In this document: positions 34,133-43,676 of the stretch, in pieces
Position numbering within the stretch: the first letter of the stretch is position 1
Layout: each line of letters opens with the position of its first letter
Origin: Lachnospiraceae bacterium
GTDB taxonomy: Bacteria > Bacillota > Clostridia > Lachnospirales > Lachnospiraceae
Assembly: GCA_015258095.1 (NCBI GenBank)
Contig: JABZIV010000013.1
Span: forward strand, 377-47,964
Direction: 5' to 3'
Length of the DNA stretch: 47,588 nucleotides
Translations under genes and position numbers: made by a program
Notes under the pieces: generated by a model
Seen by the model: only the letters and a program-made list of their open reading frames with translations
Told to the model about the DNA's origin: nothing
Databases searched by the model: none

Positions 34133-35431
34133 ATGAAGATATCACAGGCAATGATTGTGAAAAATGAAGAAAAGAATATCGAACGGGCACTTTCCTGGGG
34201 AAAAGCTGTCGTTTCGGAACAGATTGTGGTCGACACCGGGAGCACGGACAGAACGGTGGAAATCGCGAAAAAGATGGGTGCGGAGGTATACTTCTTTCCC
34301 TGGCAGGATGACTTTTCTCTGGCGAAAAACTTCGCCATCTCGAAATGCCGCTATCCCTGGATTGCGATGCTTGACGCGGATGAATATTTTTCGGAGCAGG
34401 ACGCGAAGAAGATGAAGGACTATATCGCTTTGGTGGAGAAGGACCCGAAAGTCCACGGACTACGTACAGCGATTGCGGATATCGATCCGAACGGACAGGT
34501 AGTCTCTTTGGACAGCACGGTGCGTCTCTTTCGGAATCGGGAGGACATCCGCTACAGAAGGGCAATCCATGAGCAGTTATGCTTGACAAATGGAGAAGAT
34601 TTCCGCCCCGCGAATTGCGGGAACAATCTGACCGTACTGCATACCGGGTATCAGGCGGAAGTACTCTCGAAGAAACTGAAAGAGAACCGGAATAAGAACC
34701 TTCTTCTGAAAGAGCTGGAAAAGAATCCGGAAGAGTTTGATCTTTATGTCTATCTCGGTATGGAGTATGCGTTCCGGAAAAAGTGGAAAGAAGCTATTTT
34801 GCAGTACAAAAAGTTCTATGCTTTTTTCCCGGAAAAGCAGGAAAAGTACAAAGCGGTGTTTTCTATGGCGCTTTCTGCGCATCTTCGTGCCTTGTATCAG
34901 CTCAGTGAGGAAGAGCGGACGGAAGGACAGACGGCAGGACAGGAAGTTCTTGATACGGAAAGACAGGCGCTTCTCTGCGATGCGGAAGAACTGCTAAAGA
35001 AAGGAAGGGAATTTCTTCCGGAAAGTACGGACTATCTATATCAAATCGCGATGCTCTATTACCGGAACGGTTTCTATGAAAATGTGCTTTCCCTCCTACT
35101 CGAGTTTCTCGAAAAAAAGGAGAAAGAGAAAAACACCGTATTTTCCAAAGAAGCGCTTTCCGAAATGCTGTCCGTCTACGGAATGCTTGCCGATTCTTAT
35201 TTTCGGCTTGGAAAGTATAGGGAAGCAGTGCAGTATGCCACTGCGGTGTTGCAATCGGACCCGAAGCAGGTGGATGTTTTACAGATTTTACTCTTTACCT
35301 TTTCCCGGGCGGGTACGCCCTGGAGAGAAGTAGAGCAGTTTTTAAGCCCTATATATGGGGACGCGATGGACTCGGTAAGGAGCCTTGCCGTAAAGGCGGG
35401 ATACAGTATGGCGGAAAAGGACGCTTTATAG
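34133..35431 (+). CDS. Family 2 glycosyltransferase with C-terminal TPR-like repeats
   Basis: I start at ATG 34133, eight bases after AAGGAG; a GTG at 34124 overlaps the site. The 432-residue protein begins with a GT-A domain (MKISQAMIVKNEEKNIERAL), a donor-binding VVDTGSTDRTVEIAKK and the metal-binding LDADEYF. The acceptor-side segment contains RYRRAIHEQL. From about residue 200 to the end, helical pairs such as DLYVYLGMEYAFRKKWKEAI and YGMLADSYFRLGKYREAVQY look like TPRs. This architecture is common in Firmicute glycan and flagellin glycosylation loci. It precedes the LicD array, so it may build the glycan that the array decorates. The sugar donor is unknown. Confidence 0.88.
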   Translation: MKISQAMIVKNEEKNIERALSWGKAVVSEQIVVDTGSTDRTVEIAKKMGAEVYFFPWQDDFSLAKNFAISKCRYPWIAMLDADEYFSEQDAKKMKDYIALVEKDPKVHGLRTAIADIDPNGQVVSLDSTVRLFRNREDIRYRRAIHEQLCLTNGEDFRPANCGNNLTVLHTGYQAEVLSKKLKENRNKNLLLKELEKNPEEFDLYVYLGMEYAFRKKWKEAILQYKKFYAFFPEKQEKYKAVFSMALSAHLRALYQLSEEERTEGQTAGQEVLDTERQALLCDAEELLKKGREFLPESTDYLYQIAMLYYRNGFYENVLSLLLEFLEKKEKEKNTVFSKEALSEMLSVYGMLADSYFRLGKYREAVQYATAVLQSDPKQVDVLQILLFTFSRAGTPWREVEQFLSPIYGDAMDSVRSLAVKAGYSMAEKDAL

Positions 35432-35553
35432 CATAAAAAGAGATTTTCAAGATAAGGGTATAGAAAAGCGAAACAGGGTAGAAAAGAGCAGAAAAAGGAA
35501 GAAAAGAACGAAAAGAGTGGTATAGAATCAGCTGGAAACGGAGATGAGAAGAA

Positions 35554-37515
35554 ATGGAGTTAAGTAGAGAATTTTTTTATGATGAGGTGCGGGACGGTTT
35601 CTATATTCCCGGCATGGTGAAGCGTGCCTGGGGCGCACAACTTCAGGTATTGTCTGAAATAGACCGAATTTGCAGAAAACACAATATTCAGTACTTCGTT
35701 TATGCGGGAACTTTACTCGGGGCAGTAAGGGACAAGCAATATATTCCCTGGGACGATGACTTGGATACCTGTATGCTCCGCTCCGAGTTTCAAAAGTTTT
35801 GTACAGTCGTTCGGGATGAACTGCCGGAAGAACTCAGTTTTAGTACCATGGAGTTTCATCCGGATTCCTGTAATTTGATTTCTGCGGTAGGAACGGCAGT
35901 TCTCGAAATGGATAGGGAGAAGCTGAAGCGTTATTATGAATTCCCTTATCCTGTTTCGGTCGATATCTTTGTTTTGGATGATTTAGCGGAAAGTTCTAAA
36001 GAAGAAGTAGATCGAAAGGAACTTTTTCTGTATCTTTTGTCGGTTTCCTCTTTCCTGCTCTTTCATAAGGAGGATAAAAATGGTATTCGGAGGCATCTTC
36101 GTGAGGTAGAGCGACAGTTTAAAATGCGTTTTGATTCGAAGAAGGCAAAGAAGACACAGATTTTTCAGCTCATGGATAAGATTTCTCAGATGTACAACGG
36201 GAATGGCGGAGAGAAAGTGAGTTTCCTTCAGGATCAGGTATTTGATGAGAAGAACTGGTATTTTAAGAAAGATTTCTTAAAAGAGGAGAGACTGCCATTC
36301 TGTGGCATCGAAGTGCCGGTACCTACGGATTATGATGCCGTTCTACGTGCAGAGTTTGGGGACTATCAGAAGAAAGTCAAGGCAGGAGGAGATCATGGAT
36401 ATCCCTACTATGTTGAGAATGAGGAAAAACTGAAGAAAGCCATAGGAGAGAAGTGGAAGTTTGATTATGTTTTTCAAGTGGAAGACTTGGAGAGACCACG
36501 AGTGGAAAACTTTCGAGACCTTGTCTTCCGAATGGTCGCATCCTTCCAGGAAAAGCAGCAGCAAGTATTTGAAGCCTTCGTGCAAGGAGACTATCGTTAC
36601 GTTCTCTCGGCACTTTCTGCCGCACAGGAAGAGGCGATTCAGCTTGGTAGTGCGATTGAAAAGAAGAAGGGAGAGGGAACGGAATCGGTTTCTTTCCTGG
36701 AGCAGTATTGCGAAGCAGTTTATCAGGGCTACCAAATGATTCAGGATGTACAATCTACGGGCGCAGAAGGAGTAAAAGGACTTTCTTCAGGACTCAGGAT
36801 GGAGATAGAAAGGAAACTGAAACAGTTGAGCTATTTTCTAAAGAAACTTGAGGGCAGTTTAAAGAAGGAACTAAAGAGGCAGGTTGTTTTTCTTCCTTGC
36901 AGGGCAAAGCACTTTGAAAGTATTCGCCCCTTAGTCGATGCCCTTCTGGGAATGGACGATGTCGAGGTGAAGATTATCCCAATTCCGTATTTTGACCGGC
37001 TTGCCTTCGGTGAATTTGCGGAGGAACATTACGAGGGAGCAGACTTTCCGGGGGGGTACCCGATTACGGACTATAAGACTTATGATTTTGCGTCCGAGCT
37101 TCCGGATTGTATCGTTTTGAATGCGCCGTATGATGCATTTAACCCGGTTTGGAGTGTAGACCCCTTCTTTTACAGCGGGAAGATGAAACAGTTTACGAGT
37201 AAGCTCGTCTATATTCCCTGGTTCGTAACGGATGAAATCGATACAAAAGATCCAAGCGACGGGAAGGCATTTGCCAATATGAAGCATTATGTGACGGTTC
37301 CGGGGCTGTTCCATGCAGACTTAAGCATAGTTCAATCGGAAGAGATGAAGAAGACGTATCTCGCGAAGATTGTGGAGTTTACCAATAGCCAGGTTCGGAA
37401 ACAGATGGAGAAAAAAATCAGCGGTGCAGGATCCTGCCTCGTTGGAGAGAAAGAAGGACAGGGGATTAAAGAAGTCGTTTCCGCTTTCAGAAGATTTTTG
37501 CTGAAAGAGGAATAG
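35554..37515 (+). CDS. LicD - GT-B N-half fusion, array copy 1
   Basis: The 653-residue protein has an N-terminal LicD nucleotidyl/phosphotransferase domain with AGTLLGAVRDKQYIPWDDDL at residues 51-70 and the key acidic residues D67, D68, D69 and D71. The KVKAGGDHGYPYY motif closes that domain near 270. A helical region follows (about 320-435), then, from R442, a Rossmann-like domain (RQVVFLPCRAKHFESIRPLV, PDCIVLNAPYDAFNPVWSVD, LVYIPWFVTDEID). It resembles the N-terminal half of CDP-glycerol glycerophosphotransferase-type GT-B enzymes. LicD proteins transfer phosphocholine or similar groups from CDP carriers to glycans. No signal or membrane helix is visible. The 122-nt purine-rich gap upstream shows no clear promoter. 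A seven-T tract lies at codons 7-9. Confidence 0.87.
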   Translation: MELSREFFYDEVRDGFYIPGMVKRAWGAQLQVLSEIDRICRKHNIQYFVYAGTLLGAVRDKQYIPWDDDLDTCMLRSEFQKFCTVVRDELPEELSFSTMEFHPDSCNLISAVGTAVLEMDREKLKRYYEFPYPVSVDIFVLDDLAESSKEEVDRKELFLYLLSVSSFLLFHKEDKNGIRRHLREVERQFKMRFDSKKAKKTQIFQLMDKISQMYNGNGGEKVSFLQDQVFDEKNWYFKKDFLKEERLPFCGIEVPVPTDYDAVLRAEFGDYQKKVKAGGDHGYPYYVENEEKLKKAIGEKWKFDYVFQVEDLERPRVENFRDLVFRMVASFQEKQQQVFEAFVQGDYRYVLSALSAAQEEAIQLGSAIEKKKGEGTESVSFLEQYCEAVYQGYQMIQDVQSTGAEGVKGLSSGLRMEIERKLKQLSYFLKKLEGSLKKELKRQVVFLPCRAKHFESIRPLVDALLGMDDVEVKIIPIPYFDRLAFGEFAEEHYEGADFPGGYPITDYKTYDFASELPDCIVLNAPYDAFNPVWSVDPFFYSGKMKQFTSKLVYIPWFVTDEIDTKDPSDGKAFANMKHYVTVPGLFHADLSIVQSEEMKKTYLAKIVEFTNSQVRKQMEKKISGAGSCLVGEKEGQGIKEVVSAFRRFLLKEE

Positions 37516-37579
37516 GAAGGGATAAATCGGCGTGTTTTAGGACGGATCCCTTTAGGATAAGGAAAGAATTGAGGAATTT

Positions 37580-39601
37580 ATGGAATTAGCAAAAGATTTT
37601 TTTTATGATGAGGTGCGAGACGGCTTCTATATTCCCGGCATGGTGAAAAGGGCATGGGGGGCAGAGTTTAAAGTGCTTTCCGAAATAGACAGAATTTGCA
37701 AAAAACATAAAATCCAATACTTTATCAGCGCAGGAACCTTACTTGGTGCAGTTCGGGAAGGCAATTTTATTCCCTGGGATGATGACTTGGATGTGGTTAT
37801 GCTTCGAGATGACTTTCAGAAATTTGCGCAGGTCGCAGTGGAGGAACTTCCGAAGCCTCTTGCCTTTTCCTTTGGGAAAGGAGGGGAGTCGGCGAGGGGA
37901 AACCTTGCCGCAGTTGGCGTAGCGGAGATGTTTTTTCGGGAGGAAACCTTACGAAAGTTTTGCGAGTATCCCTATCCGATTGGAGTGGATGTTTTTGTGC
38001 TGGATGATCTGGCAAAGAATCCGGATGCGGAAGCCTACCGGAAAGAAGTGCTGGAGATGCTTGCTACTATGATTAGCGTGGTGGAGAAGGGAAAAGAAAA
38101 AAACAGGGCAGTGCAGAAGGAACTGCGGAGGATAGAAGAGCTGTTGCAAGTCCGGTTTTCGGGAGAAGAAGATCTTCTCGTTCAACTCTACCGGCTTTTC
38201 CATCTCGTTTGCCGGGAATTTAACGGGGAGGGAGAGGAAGTGGCTTTTCTACCTTTCCAGATGAATCATCCGAAAAGGAAATTTCCGAAGGCGGCTTTTC
38301 AAGGCGTAAAATATCTTTCTTTTTGCGGAAATCTGCTTCCTGCACCGAGAGATTACGACACGTTTCTAAAGGTCATCTACGGGGATTATCGGAAAGTGGT
38401 GAAAGCGGGAGGAGAGCATGGCTATCCATACTTCAAAAAGTATGAAAAACAACTGAAAGAAGTGCTAAAGGATAAATGGTTCTTTGATTACAGCTTCCGG
38501 GAGAAAGACCTGGAAAGACCTTCGGTAGAGAACTTTCGTACGCTCAGCTTGCAGTTTATCGATTCCTTTTTAGAGGAGGAGAAGAAGCTTCGAAAAGATT
38601 TTCAGGAAGAACGATTTGAAACGGTCCTTTCTGCACTCCCTTCTTTACAGGAGCGTGCAGGGATGCTTGGTCATGCAATAGAAGAGCAAAAAGGAGAAGG
38701 GACGGAAACGGTTCGACTCTTGGAGAGCTTTTGTGAAGCGCTGTACCAACTGCATTCCGCTTTGACAGCGCTTTCTGCCGCTTCCGGTACGAAAGAGCAA
38801 AAGAATCAGAAAGAGATTTTGACCGCTAAGAAATATTTAAGGTCCATTGGCAGCATTCTGAAGAAGATTGCCATTGAAGCGAGGAAAGAGCTGAAGAGAC
38901 AAGTTGTGTTTTTACCCCACAGTGCAAAGCACTTTGCGAGCCTTCGTCCGCTGATCGATCGTTTAAAGGAGAGGGAAGACACGGAAGTGAAGCTCATTCC
39001 GATTCCTTACTATGACCGGTTGGGAGATGGAAGCCTTTCCGAAATGCACTATGAAGGGGAGGAGTTTCCGAAAGAGTATGCCATAACAGACTATAAAACC
39101 TATAATTTTGCCGCGGAACTGCCGGACTGCATCGTGATCAATTCCCCTTACGATGCCTACAATCCGGTCTGGAGTGTGGACCCCTTCTTCTATAGTGAAA
39201 AATTAAAGCAGTATACGAATAAGCTGGTCTATATTCCTTACTTTGTGACAGATGAAATCCATCCGAAGAGTCAGGAGGATGGAAAAGCTTTCTATAATAT
39301 GCGCTATTATGTAACGGTTCCCGGCGTCTTCCATGCAGACTGTACGATGGTGCAGTCGGAAGAGATGCAGAAAGCATACTGCGAGAAGATCAAGCGCTTC
39401 TTAAAGGAAGAGGAAAAAGAGCGGAAAAAGCTAGAGGACGATGCGAAAGAGGCAAAGCGCATGGATAGAAAAAGCGTTATGCGGATCATGCGGAAAAAGA
39501 TTGTTGGCGCAGGTTCCTGTCTCTATGGGGAGAGAGAAGGACAGGGAGGAGATGCCGTGTTTCAGAAGCTACAGAAGTTTATAGAGAGAAGAGGGAAATA
39601 G
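37580..39601 (+). CDS. LicD - GT-B N-half fusion, array copy 2
   Basis: The 673-residue paralog keeps every part of copy 1: GTLLGAVREGNFIPWDDDLD in the LicD domain, a KVVKAGGEHGYPYFKKYE end motif, the helical linker, and a C-terminal domain opening RQVVFLPHSAKHFASLRPLI at about residue 440. The C-terminal segment is longer by a charged helix (KEEEKERKKLEDDAKEAKR). GAGGAAT precedes the ATG, 64 bases after copy 1. An eight-T tract at 37607-37614 (codons 6-9 encode DFFY) is the longest homopolymer among the five starts. Function is assigned by family, substrate unknown. Confidence 0.87.
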   Translation: MELAKDFFYDEVRDGFYIPGMVKRAWGAEFKVLSEIDRICKKHKIQYFISAGTLLGAVREGNFIPWDDDLDVVMLRDDFQKFAQVAVEELPKPLAFSFGKGGESARGNLAAVGVAEMFFREETLRKFCEYPYPIGVDVFVLDDLAKNPDAEAYRKEVLEMLATMISVVEKGKEKNRAVQKELRRIEELLQVRFSGEEDLLVQLYRLFHLVCREFNGEGEEVAFLPFQMNHPKRKFPKAAFQGVKYLSFCGNLLPAPRDYDTFLKVIYGDYRKVVKAGGEHGYPYFKKYEKQLKEVLKDKWFFDYSFREKDLERPSVENFRTLSLQFIDSFLEEEKKLRKDFQEERFETVLSALPSLQERAGMLGHAIEEQKGEGTETVRLLESFCEALYQLHSALTALSAASGTKEQKNQKEILTAKKYLRSIGSILKKIAIEARKELKRQVVFLPHSAKHFASLRPLIDRLKEREDTEVKLIPIPYYDRLGDGSLSEMHYEGEEFPKEYAITDYKTYNFAAELPDCIVINSPYDAYNPVWSVDPFFYSEKLKQYTNKLVYIPYFVTDEIHPKSQEDGKAFYNMRYYVTVPGVFHADCTMVQSEEMQKAYCEKIKRFLKEEEKERKKLEDDAKEAKRMDRKSVMRIMRKKIVGAGSCLYGEREGQGGDAVFQKLQKFIERRGK

Positions 39602-39605
39602 GGAG

Positions 39606-41582
39606 ATGAAAGAAGATTTTTTTGAAAATGAAGTCCGAGATGGCTTCTATATTCCCAGTATCATGAAGAGGGCATGGGGGGCACAGCTTGTCATCTTGTC
39701 CGTGATTGATGCAATCTGCAAAAAACATCATATTCGCTATTTTCTGAGTGCCGGAACCTTGCTTGGCGCGTACCGGAGCGGAGAGTTTATTCCCTGGGAT
39801 GATGATATCGATATCATCATGCTGCCGGAAGAGTTTCAGAAACTCTTAGCGGTACTGCCGGAAGAGCTGCCGCCGGAGCTGCAACTCTTGAATACGGACA
39901 CGAATAAAGAAGTATGCAAGTTCTGTAGTGGAATCGGATTCTTCCGCTTTCAATTTCAGGGAGACTTGTTACGGAAGTATTGTGAATTTCCCTATCCGTC
40001 CAGCATCGATGTCTTTGCTTTAGATGAGTTTTCACCGGATGAAGAGGAAGAGAGAGAAAGAAGAACAAGATTTTTACAGGTTTATCTTGGGATTGCCCAA
40101 TTTCAGGAAGTTGGGGAAAGTGCAGAATTTCTGGAGACATTACGGAAGATTGAATTGTGCCAGGGGGTGCAGTTTCACTACGATGAACCGCTCCGTCCAC
40201 AGTTGTATCAATTGCTGAATCGTATCCGGCGGGAAAACAATGGAAAGGGAGGAGAAGTGTTTGCTTATCTCCCATTTCAAATTGTAGACGAGCATCTTGT
40301 TTTTCCGAAGAGCATGTTTGAACGCAGCACGTCCCTTTCCTTCTGCGGGAAGGAGTTTCCGGTACCCTATGAATACGAGAAGATGTTGGAAATCGTGTAC
40401 GGGGATTTTCGGAAGAAAGTCAAGGCGGGAGGGGAACATGAATATCCCTTCTTTAAAGACCATGCTGCCCTCCTGGAGGAGAACCTGGAGAAGCAAAACG
40501 GCACACTGGAGTTTCTTCTCACGAAGGAGAATCTCAAACGGGAAAGAGTAGCGTCTTTTCGGGAGAATGCTTTGGAGATGACGAAGGGGCTCCGGCAAGC
40601 TTTAGAGAAGGTCTATGCCGTATATCGGAATGGGGAGTACGAACTTTGTTTATCGCTTTTGTTATCCTGTCAGGAAAGCGGAATTGCGCTGGGAAACTAT
40701 ATAGAGAAGAGGAAGGGAAACCATGCAGCGGCTGTACACTTATTGGAACAGTATTGTGAATCCGTTTTTCAAATTCACTCTCTTCTGGAGGAAACGCTAA
40801 GACATGCAGGAGAAAGCGGTACAGGGAGAACGGAGATAGAGCGGAAGGTGGATGCACTTTGGAACGAAGCGCAGTCGGAGTTGGACGCCCTGTATGAAGA
40901 AATTGACGCGCATTGCAAACGAACCGTCGTATTCCTTCCGGAGCGGGTGAAGCATTTTGAGAGTATGCGCCCCCTCATTGATGTACTCCTTACGAAAGAA
41001 GAGTTTGCAGTGAAGATTATCCCCATTCCCTTCTATGAAAAGACGTGGGACGGCACGGTCATGAAGGAGTATTATGAAGGGGAAGACTTCCCGAAACAGT
41101 ATCCGATTACGGATTATCGTACGTATGATTTTGCGGTAGAACTTCCGGATGCCATCGTATTCCAATCGCCTTATGATGAGTATGATGCGGCATGGTCGGT
41201 AGATCCTTTCTTTTTCAGTAAGAATATGCAACAGTTTACGAGCAGGCTCGTCTACATCCCCTGGTTTGTGACGGATGAGATCGATCCGAAAAATCCGGAA
41301 GACGGGAAGGCCTCTTATAATATGCGTTACTATGCAACGATGCCGGGTGTCTTTTATGCCGATTGTATCATTCTACAGTCGGAAGGGATGAAAGAAGCCT
41401 ATTTGGCGAAGATTTCCGACTATTTACAAGAACGGACGAGCTTTAACGAGGAGGAAAAGGCTTCCCTCTTGGATAGCCTACGGAAGAAGATTGCCGGTGC
41501 GGGGTCTTTTCTCTTGGAAGAAAAGAAAGAGCAGGTATTGGAAAAAATCACGGCGTGCTTTTTAGATTTATTCTCTTGTTAA
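39606..41582 (+). CDS. LicD - GT-B N-half fusion, array copy 3
   Basis: The 658-residue paralog starts four bases after the stop of copy 2, so the two are probably translationally coupled. LicD motifs are GTLLGAYRSGEFIPWDDDID and KVKAGGEHEYPFFKDH; the valine of GAVR is tyrosine and the glycine of HGYP is glutamate here. The C-terminal domain opens RTVVFLPERVKHFESMRPLI and keeps LVYIPWFVTDEIDPKNPEDG. It is the most divergent copy in the C-terminal tail, which ends ACFLDLFSC, and replaces the NMRYYVTVPGVFHADY block with NMRYYATMPGVFYADC. Seven T residues lie at 39617-39623. Confidence 0.87.
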   Translation: MKEDFFENEVRDGFYIPSIMKRAWGAQLVILSVIDAICKKHHIRYFLSAGTLLGAYRSGEFIPWDDDIDIIMLPEEFQKLLAVLPEELPPELQLLNTDTNKEVCKFCSGIGFFRFQFQGDLLRKYCEFPYPSSIDVFALDEFSPDEEEERERRTRFLQVYLGIAQFQEVGESAEFLETLRKIELCQGVQFHYDEPLRPQLYQLLNRIRRENNGKGGEVFAYLPFQIVDEHLVFPKSMFERSTSLSFCGKEFPVPYEYEKMLEIVYGDFRKKVKAGGEHEYPFFKDHAALLEENLEKQNGTLEFLLTKENLKRERVASFRENALEMTKGLRQALEKVYAVYRNGEYELCLSLLLSCQESGIALGNYIEKRKGNHAAAVHLLEQYCESVFQIHSLLEETLRHAGESGTGRTEIERKVDALWNEAQSELDALYEEIDAHCKRTVVFLPERVKHFESMRPLIDVLLTKEEFAVKIIPIPFYEKTWDGTVMKEYYEGEDFPKQYPITDYRTYDFAVELPDAIVFQSPYDEYDAAWSVDPFFFSKNMQQFTSRLVYIPWFVTDEIDPKNPEDGKASYNMRYYATMPGVFYADCIILQSEGMKEAYLAKISDYLQERTSFNEEEKASLLDSLRKKIAGAGSFLLEEKKEQVLEKITACFLDLFSC

Positions 41583-41657
41583 GGGGTACATAACGCCGTT
41601 TCTATGCAGACGGAAGAGGAAAAATAGGAAGAAAGCAAAGAGGGAGGAGATGCTCTG

Positions 41658-43676
41658 ATGCTGGAAAGAGATTTCTTTTATGATGAAGTACGGAATGGTT
41701 TTTACATTCCTGCAATAATGAAGAAGGCATGGGGCGCGGAAATGCTCATCCTTTCCGAAATTGACCGAATTTGTAGAAAGCATGGGATAGCCTATTATCT
41801 GGGATACGGCACACTTCTTGGGGCAGTCAGAGATGCGAGTTTTATTCCCTGGGACGATGATGTGGATATCATGATGTTTCGAGAGGATTTTGAAGCGTTT
41901 CGAAAGATTGCAAAAGAGGAATTGCCGGAGGAACTCGAATTTCTTTCTATAGAGGAGGATAGCAGCTTTCGAGGAATGAATGCCGTTGTTTGCAGTAACG
42001 CGAAGCGCTTTAATGAAGATTGCTTTAAAAAGTATCATGGTTATCCGTTCTCCGCTTTCGTAGATATCTTTGCTTTGGATGCTATATCCGATTGGCAGGA
42101 CAAAGAGAAGAAGCGTAGGGCGTTTCTCTCGCTCTTGTATCAAATTCGTGGAGAAATTTGGGAAACAGGGGCATGCTCGGAAGAGTCCCTGCAAGTGTTA
42201 AGGGATACAGAGGCATACTACTCGATTTCTTCCGCGAGAGAAAGTTCGTTGGAAGGAAGAGTGGGTGTTCTGATTGAAAAAGTCTATCAGTTTTTTAACG
42301 GAGAAGAGGGCAGTAAAGTTGCGAGCATTCCCATCTATTTTTTGCATAACGCATCTTACCCTCGAGAGGCCTTTCACCGTGTGCAGTATTTGCCTTTCTG
42401 CGGTGCGGAATTTCCTACTGCATCGAACTGGGAGAGTCTTTTAACTTCCGAGTATGGAAATTACCGAAGAGTCGTGAAGGCAGGTGGGGAGCATAATTAT
42501 CCGTATTTTAAGGAACAGGAAAATAATATAGAAAAAGAATTAGGAGAGGACTGGGGATTCCATTACCATATTACGAACGAAGATTTGTGTAGACCGGAGA
42601 TAGAGAGTTTTCGGGATGTGATTCTTCACGCAGTAGAGATGCTATATGAAGGTACGAGAGAGGCACAGCAATACGATGAGAAAAGAGAGAAGGAAGAAGT
42701 CGACGCGCGTCTTAGTATGCTTCAAGAGATGGCACTTTCTATAGGAAACAGGATGGAACGGAAGTATGGAGAGGGGAAGCAAAGCGTTTCGATTTTAGAA
42801 GAGTATTGCGAACTGCTCTATCGTCTGCACGTAGTGGAGCAGGACGAGAAGGAAGGGGCAGAGAAAGAGACGCTGTTTAAAACTCTTTTTCACCTCTTGG
42901 AGAATCTGCGGGAAGTTGTACAGAAGGATGTAAAAAGAGAAATTGTATTCTTGCCGCACTCGCTGCAAGCTTTCTCTTCTATACGTCCCCTGGTGGATGC
43001 TTTTCTCCGAGAGGAGGGGATAGAGGTGAAGATTATGCCGATTCCCTACTATGATGTGCTTTTGGACGGCAGTTTTTCAGAGCCGCATGATGAGGGGGGC
43101 GCCTTTCCGGAAGGATACCCCATTACGGATTATACGAAGTATTCGTTTGCGGAAGAGTTGCCGGACAGTATCGTTTTGTGCTCGCCCTATGATGCGTTCA
43201 ATGCATCCTGGACAGTGGATCCCTTCTTTTACAGCAAAAACATGCAGCGCTTCACAAGTAAGCTGATCTACATTCCTTGGTTTGTAACGGATGAGATTGA
43301 TCCGAAGAATCCGGAAGACGGGAAAGCCTTCTACAATATGCGTTATTATGTGACGGTCCCTGGCGTATTCCATGCGGATTATACGCTGGTACAGTCGGAA
43401 GGAATGAAAGCGGCTTATCTCGAAAAGATTTCTCAATTTTTAGAACAAGAGAGAGAGAGGAAAGAAGAGAAGTCTACTACGGAGAAGGCGTCCTTTCCGG
43501 AAAAGGCTATAGAAGAAGGAATGCAAGTCATGCGAAAGAAGATTCTCGGTGTAGGCTCTTGCCTTTTCGGAGAGAGAGAAGGACAGGGAACGAAGGAAGT
43601 AGTAGAAGCCCTTCGGAAGATTCTGGAAGAGGGAGAGGAGAACCGGGCTAGGAAGGGGAGCGGTAAAGAAAGATGA
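41658..43676 (+). CDS. LicD - GT-B N-half fusion, array copy 4
   Basis: The 672-residue paralog has GTLLGAVRDASFIPWDDDVD in the LicD domain and VVKAGGEHNYPYFKEQE at its end. A helical linker follows, and the C-terminal domain starts REIVFLPHSLQAFSSIRPLV. GGAGGAG lies before the ATG, 75 bases after copy 3. The 5' T tract of copies 1-3 is interrupted here by a synonymous C (TTC TTT). Its 3' end shares a long stretch of near-identical DNA with copy 5. Its stop overlaps the start of copy 5 (ATGA). Confidence 0.87.
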   Translation: MLERDFFYDEVRNGFYIPAIMKKAWGAEMLILSEIDRICRKHGIAYYLGYGTLLGAVRDASFIPWDDDVDIMMFREDFEAFRKIAKEELPEELEFLSIEEDSSFRGMNAVVCSNAKRFNEDCFKKYHGYPFSAFVDIFALDAISDWQDKEKKRRAFLSLLYQIRGEIWETGACSEESLQVLRDTEAYYSISSARESSLEGRVGVLIEKVYQFFNGEEGSKVASIPIYFLHNASYPREAFHRVQYLPFCGAEFPTASNWESLLTSEYGNYRRVVKAGGEHNYPYFKEQENNIEKELGEDWGFHYHITNEDLCRPEIESFRDVILHAVEMLYEGTREAQQYDEKREKEEVDARLSMLQEMALSIGNRMERKYGEGKQSVSILEEYCELLYRLHVVEQDEKEGAEKETLFKTLFHLLENLREVVQKDVKREIVFLPHSLQAFSSIRPLVDAFLREEGIEVKIMPIPYYDVLLDGSFSEPHDEGGAFPEGYPITDYTKYSFAEELPDSIVLCSPYDAFNASWTVDPFFYSKNMQRFTSKLIYIPWFVTDEIDPKNPEDGKAFYNMRYYVTVPGVFHADYTLVQSEGMKAAYLEKISQFLEQERERKEEKSTTEKASFPEKAIEEGMQVMRKKILGVGSCLFGEREGQGTKEVVEALRKILEEGEENRARKGSGKER

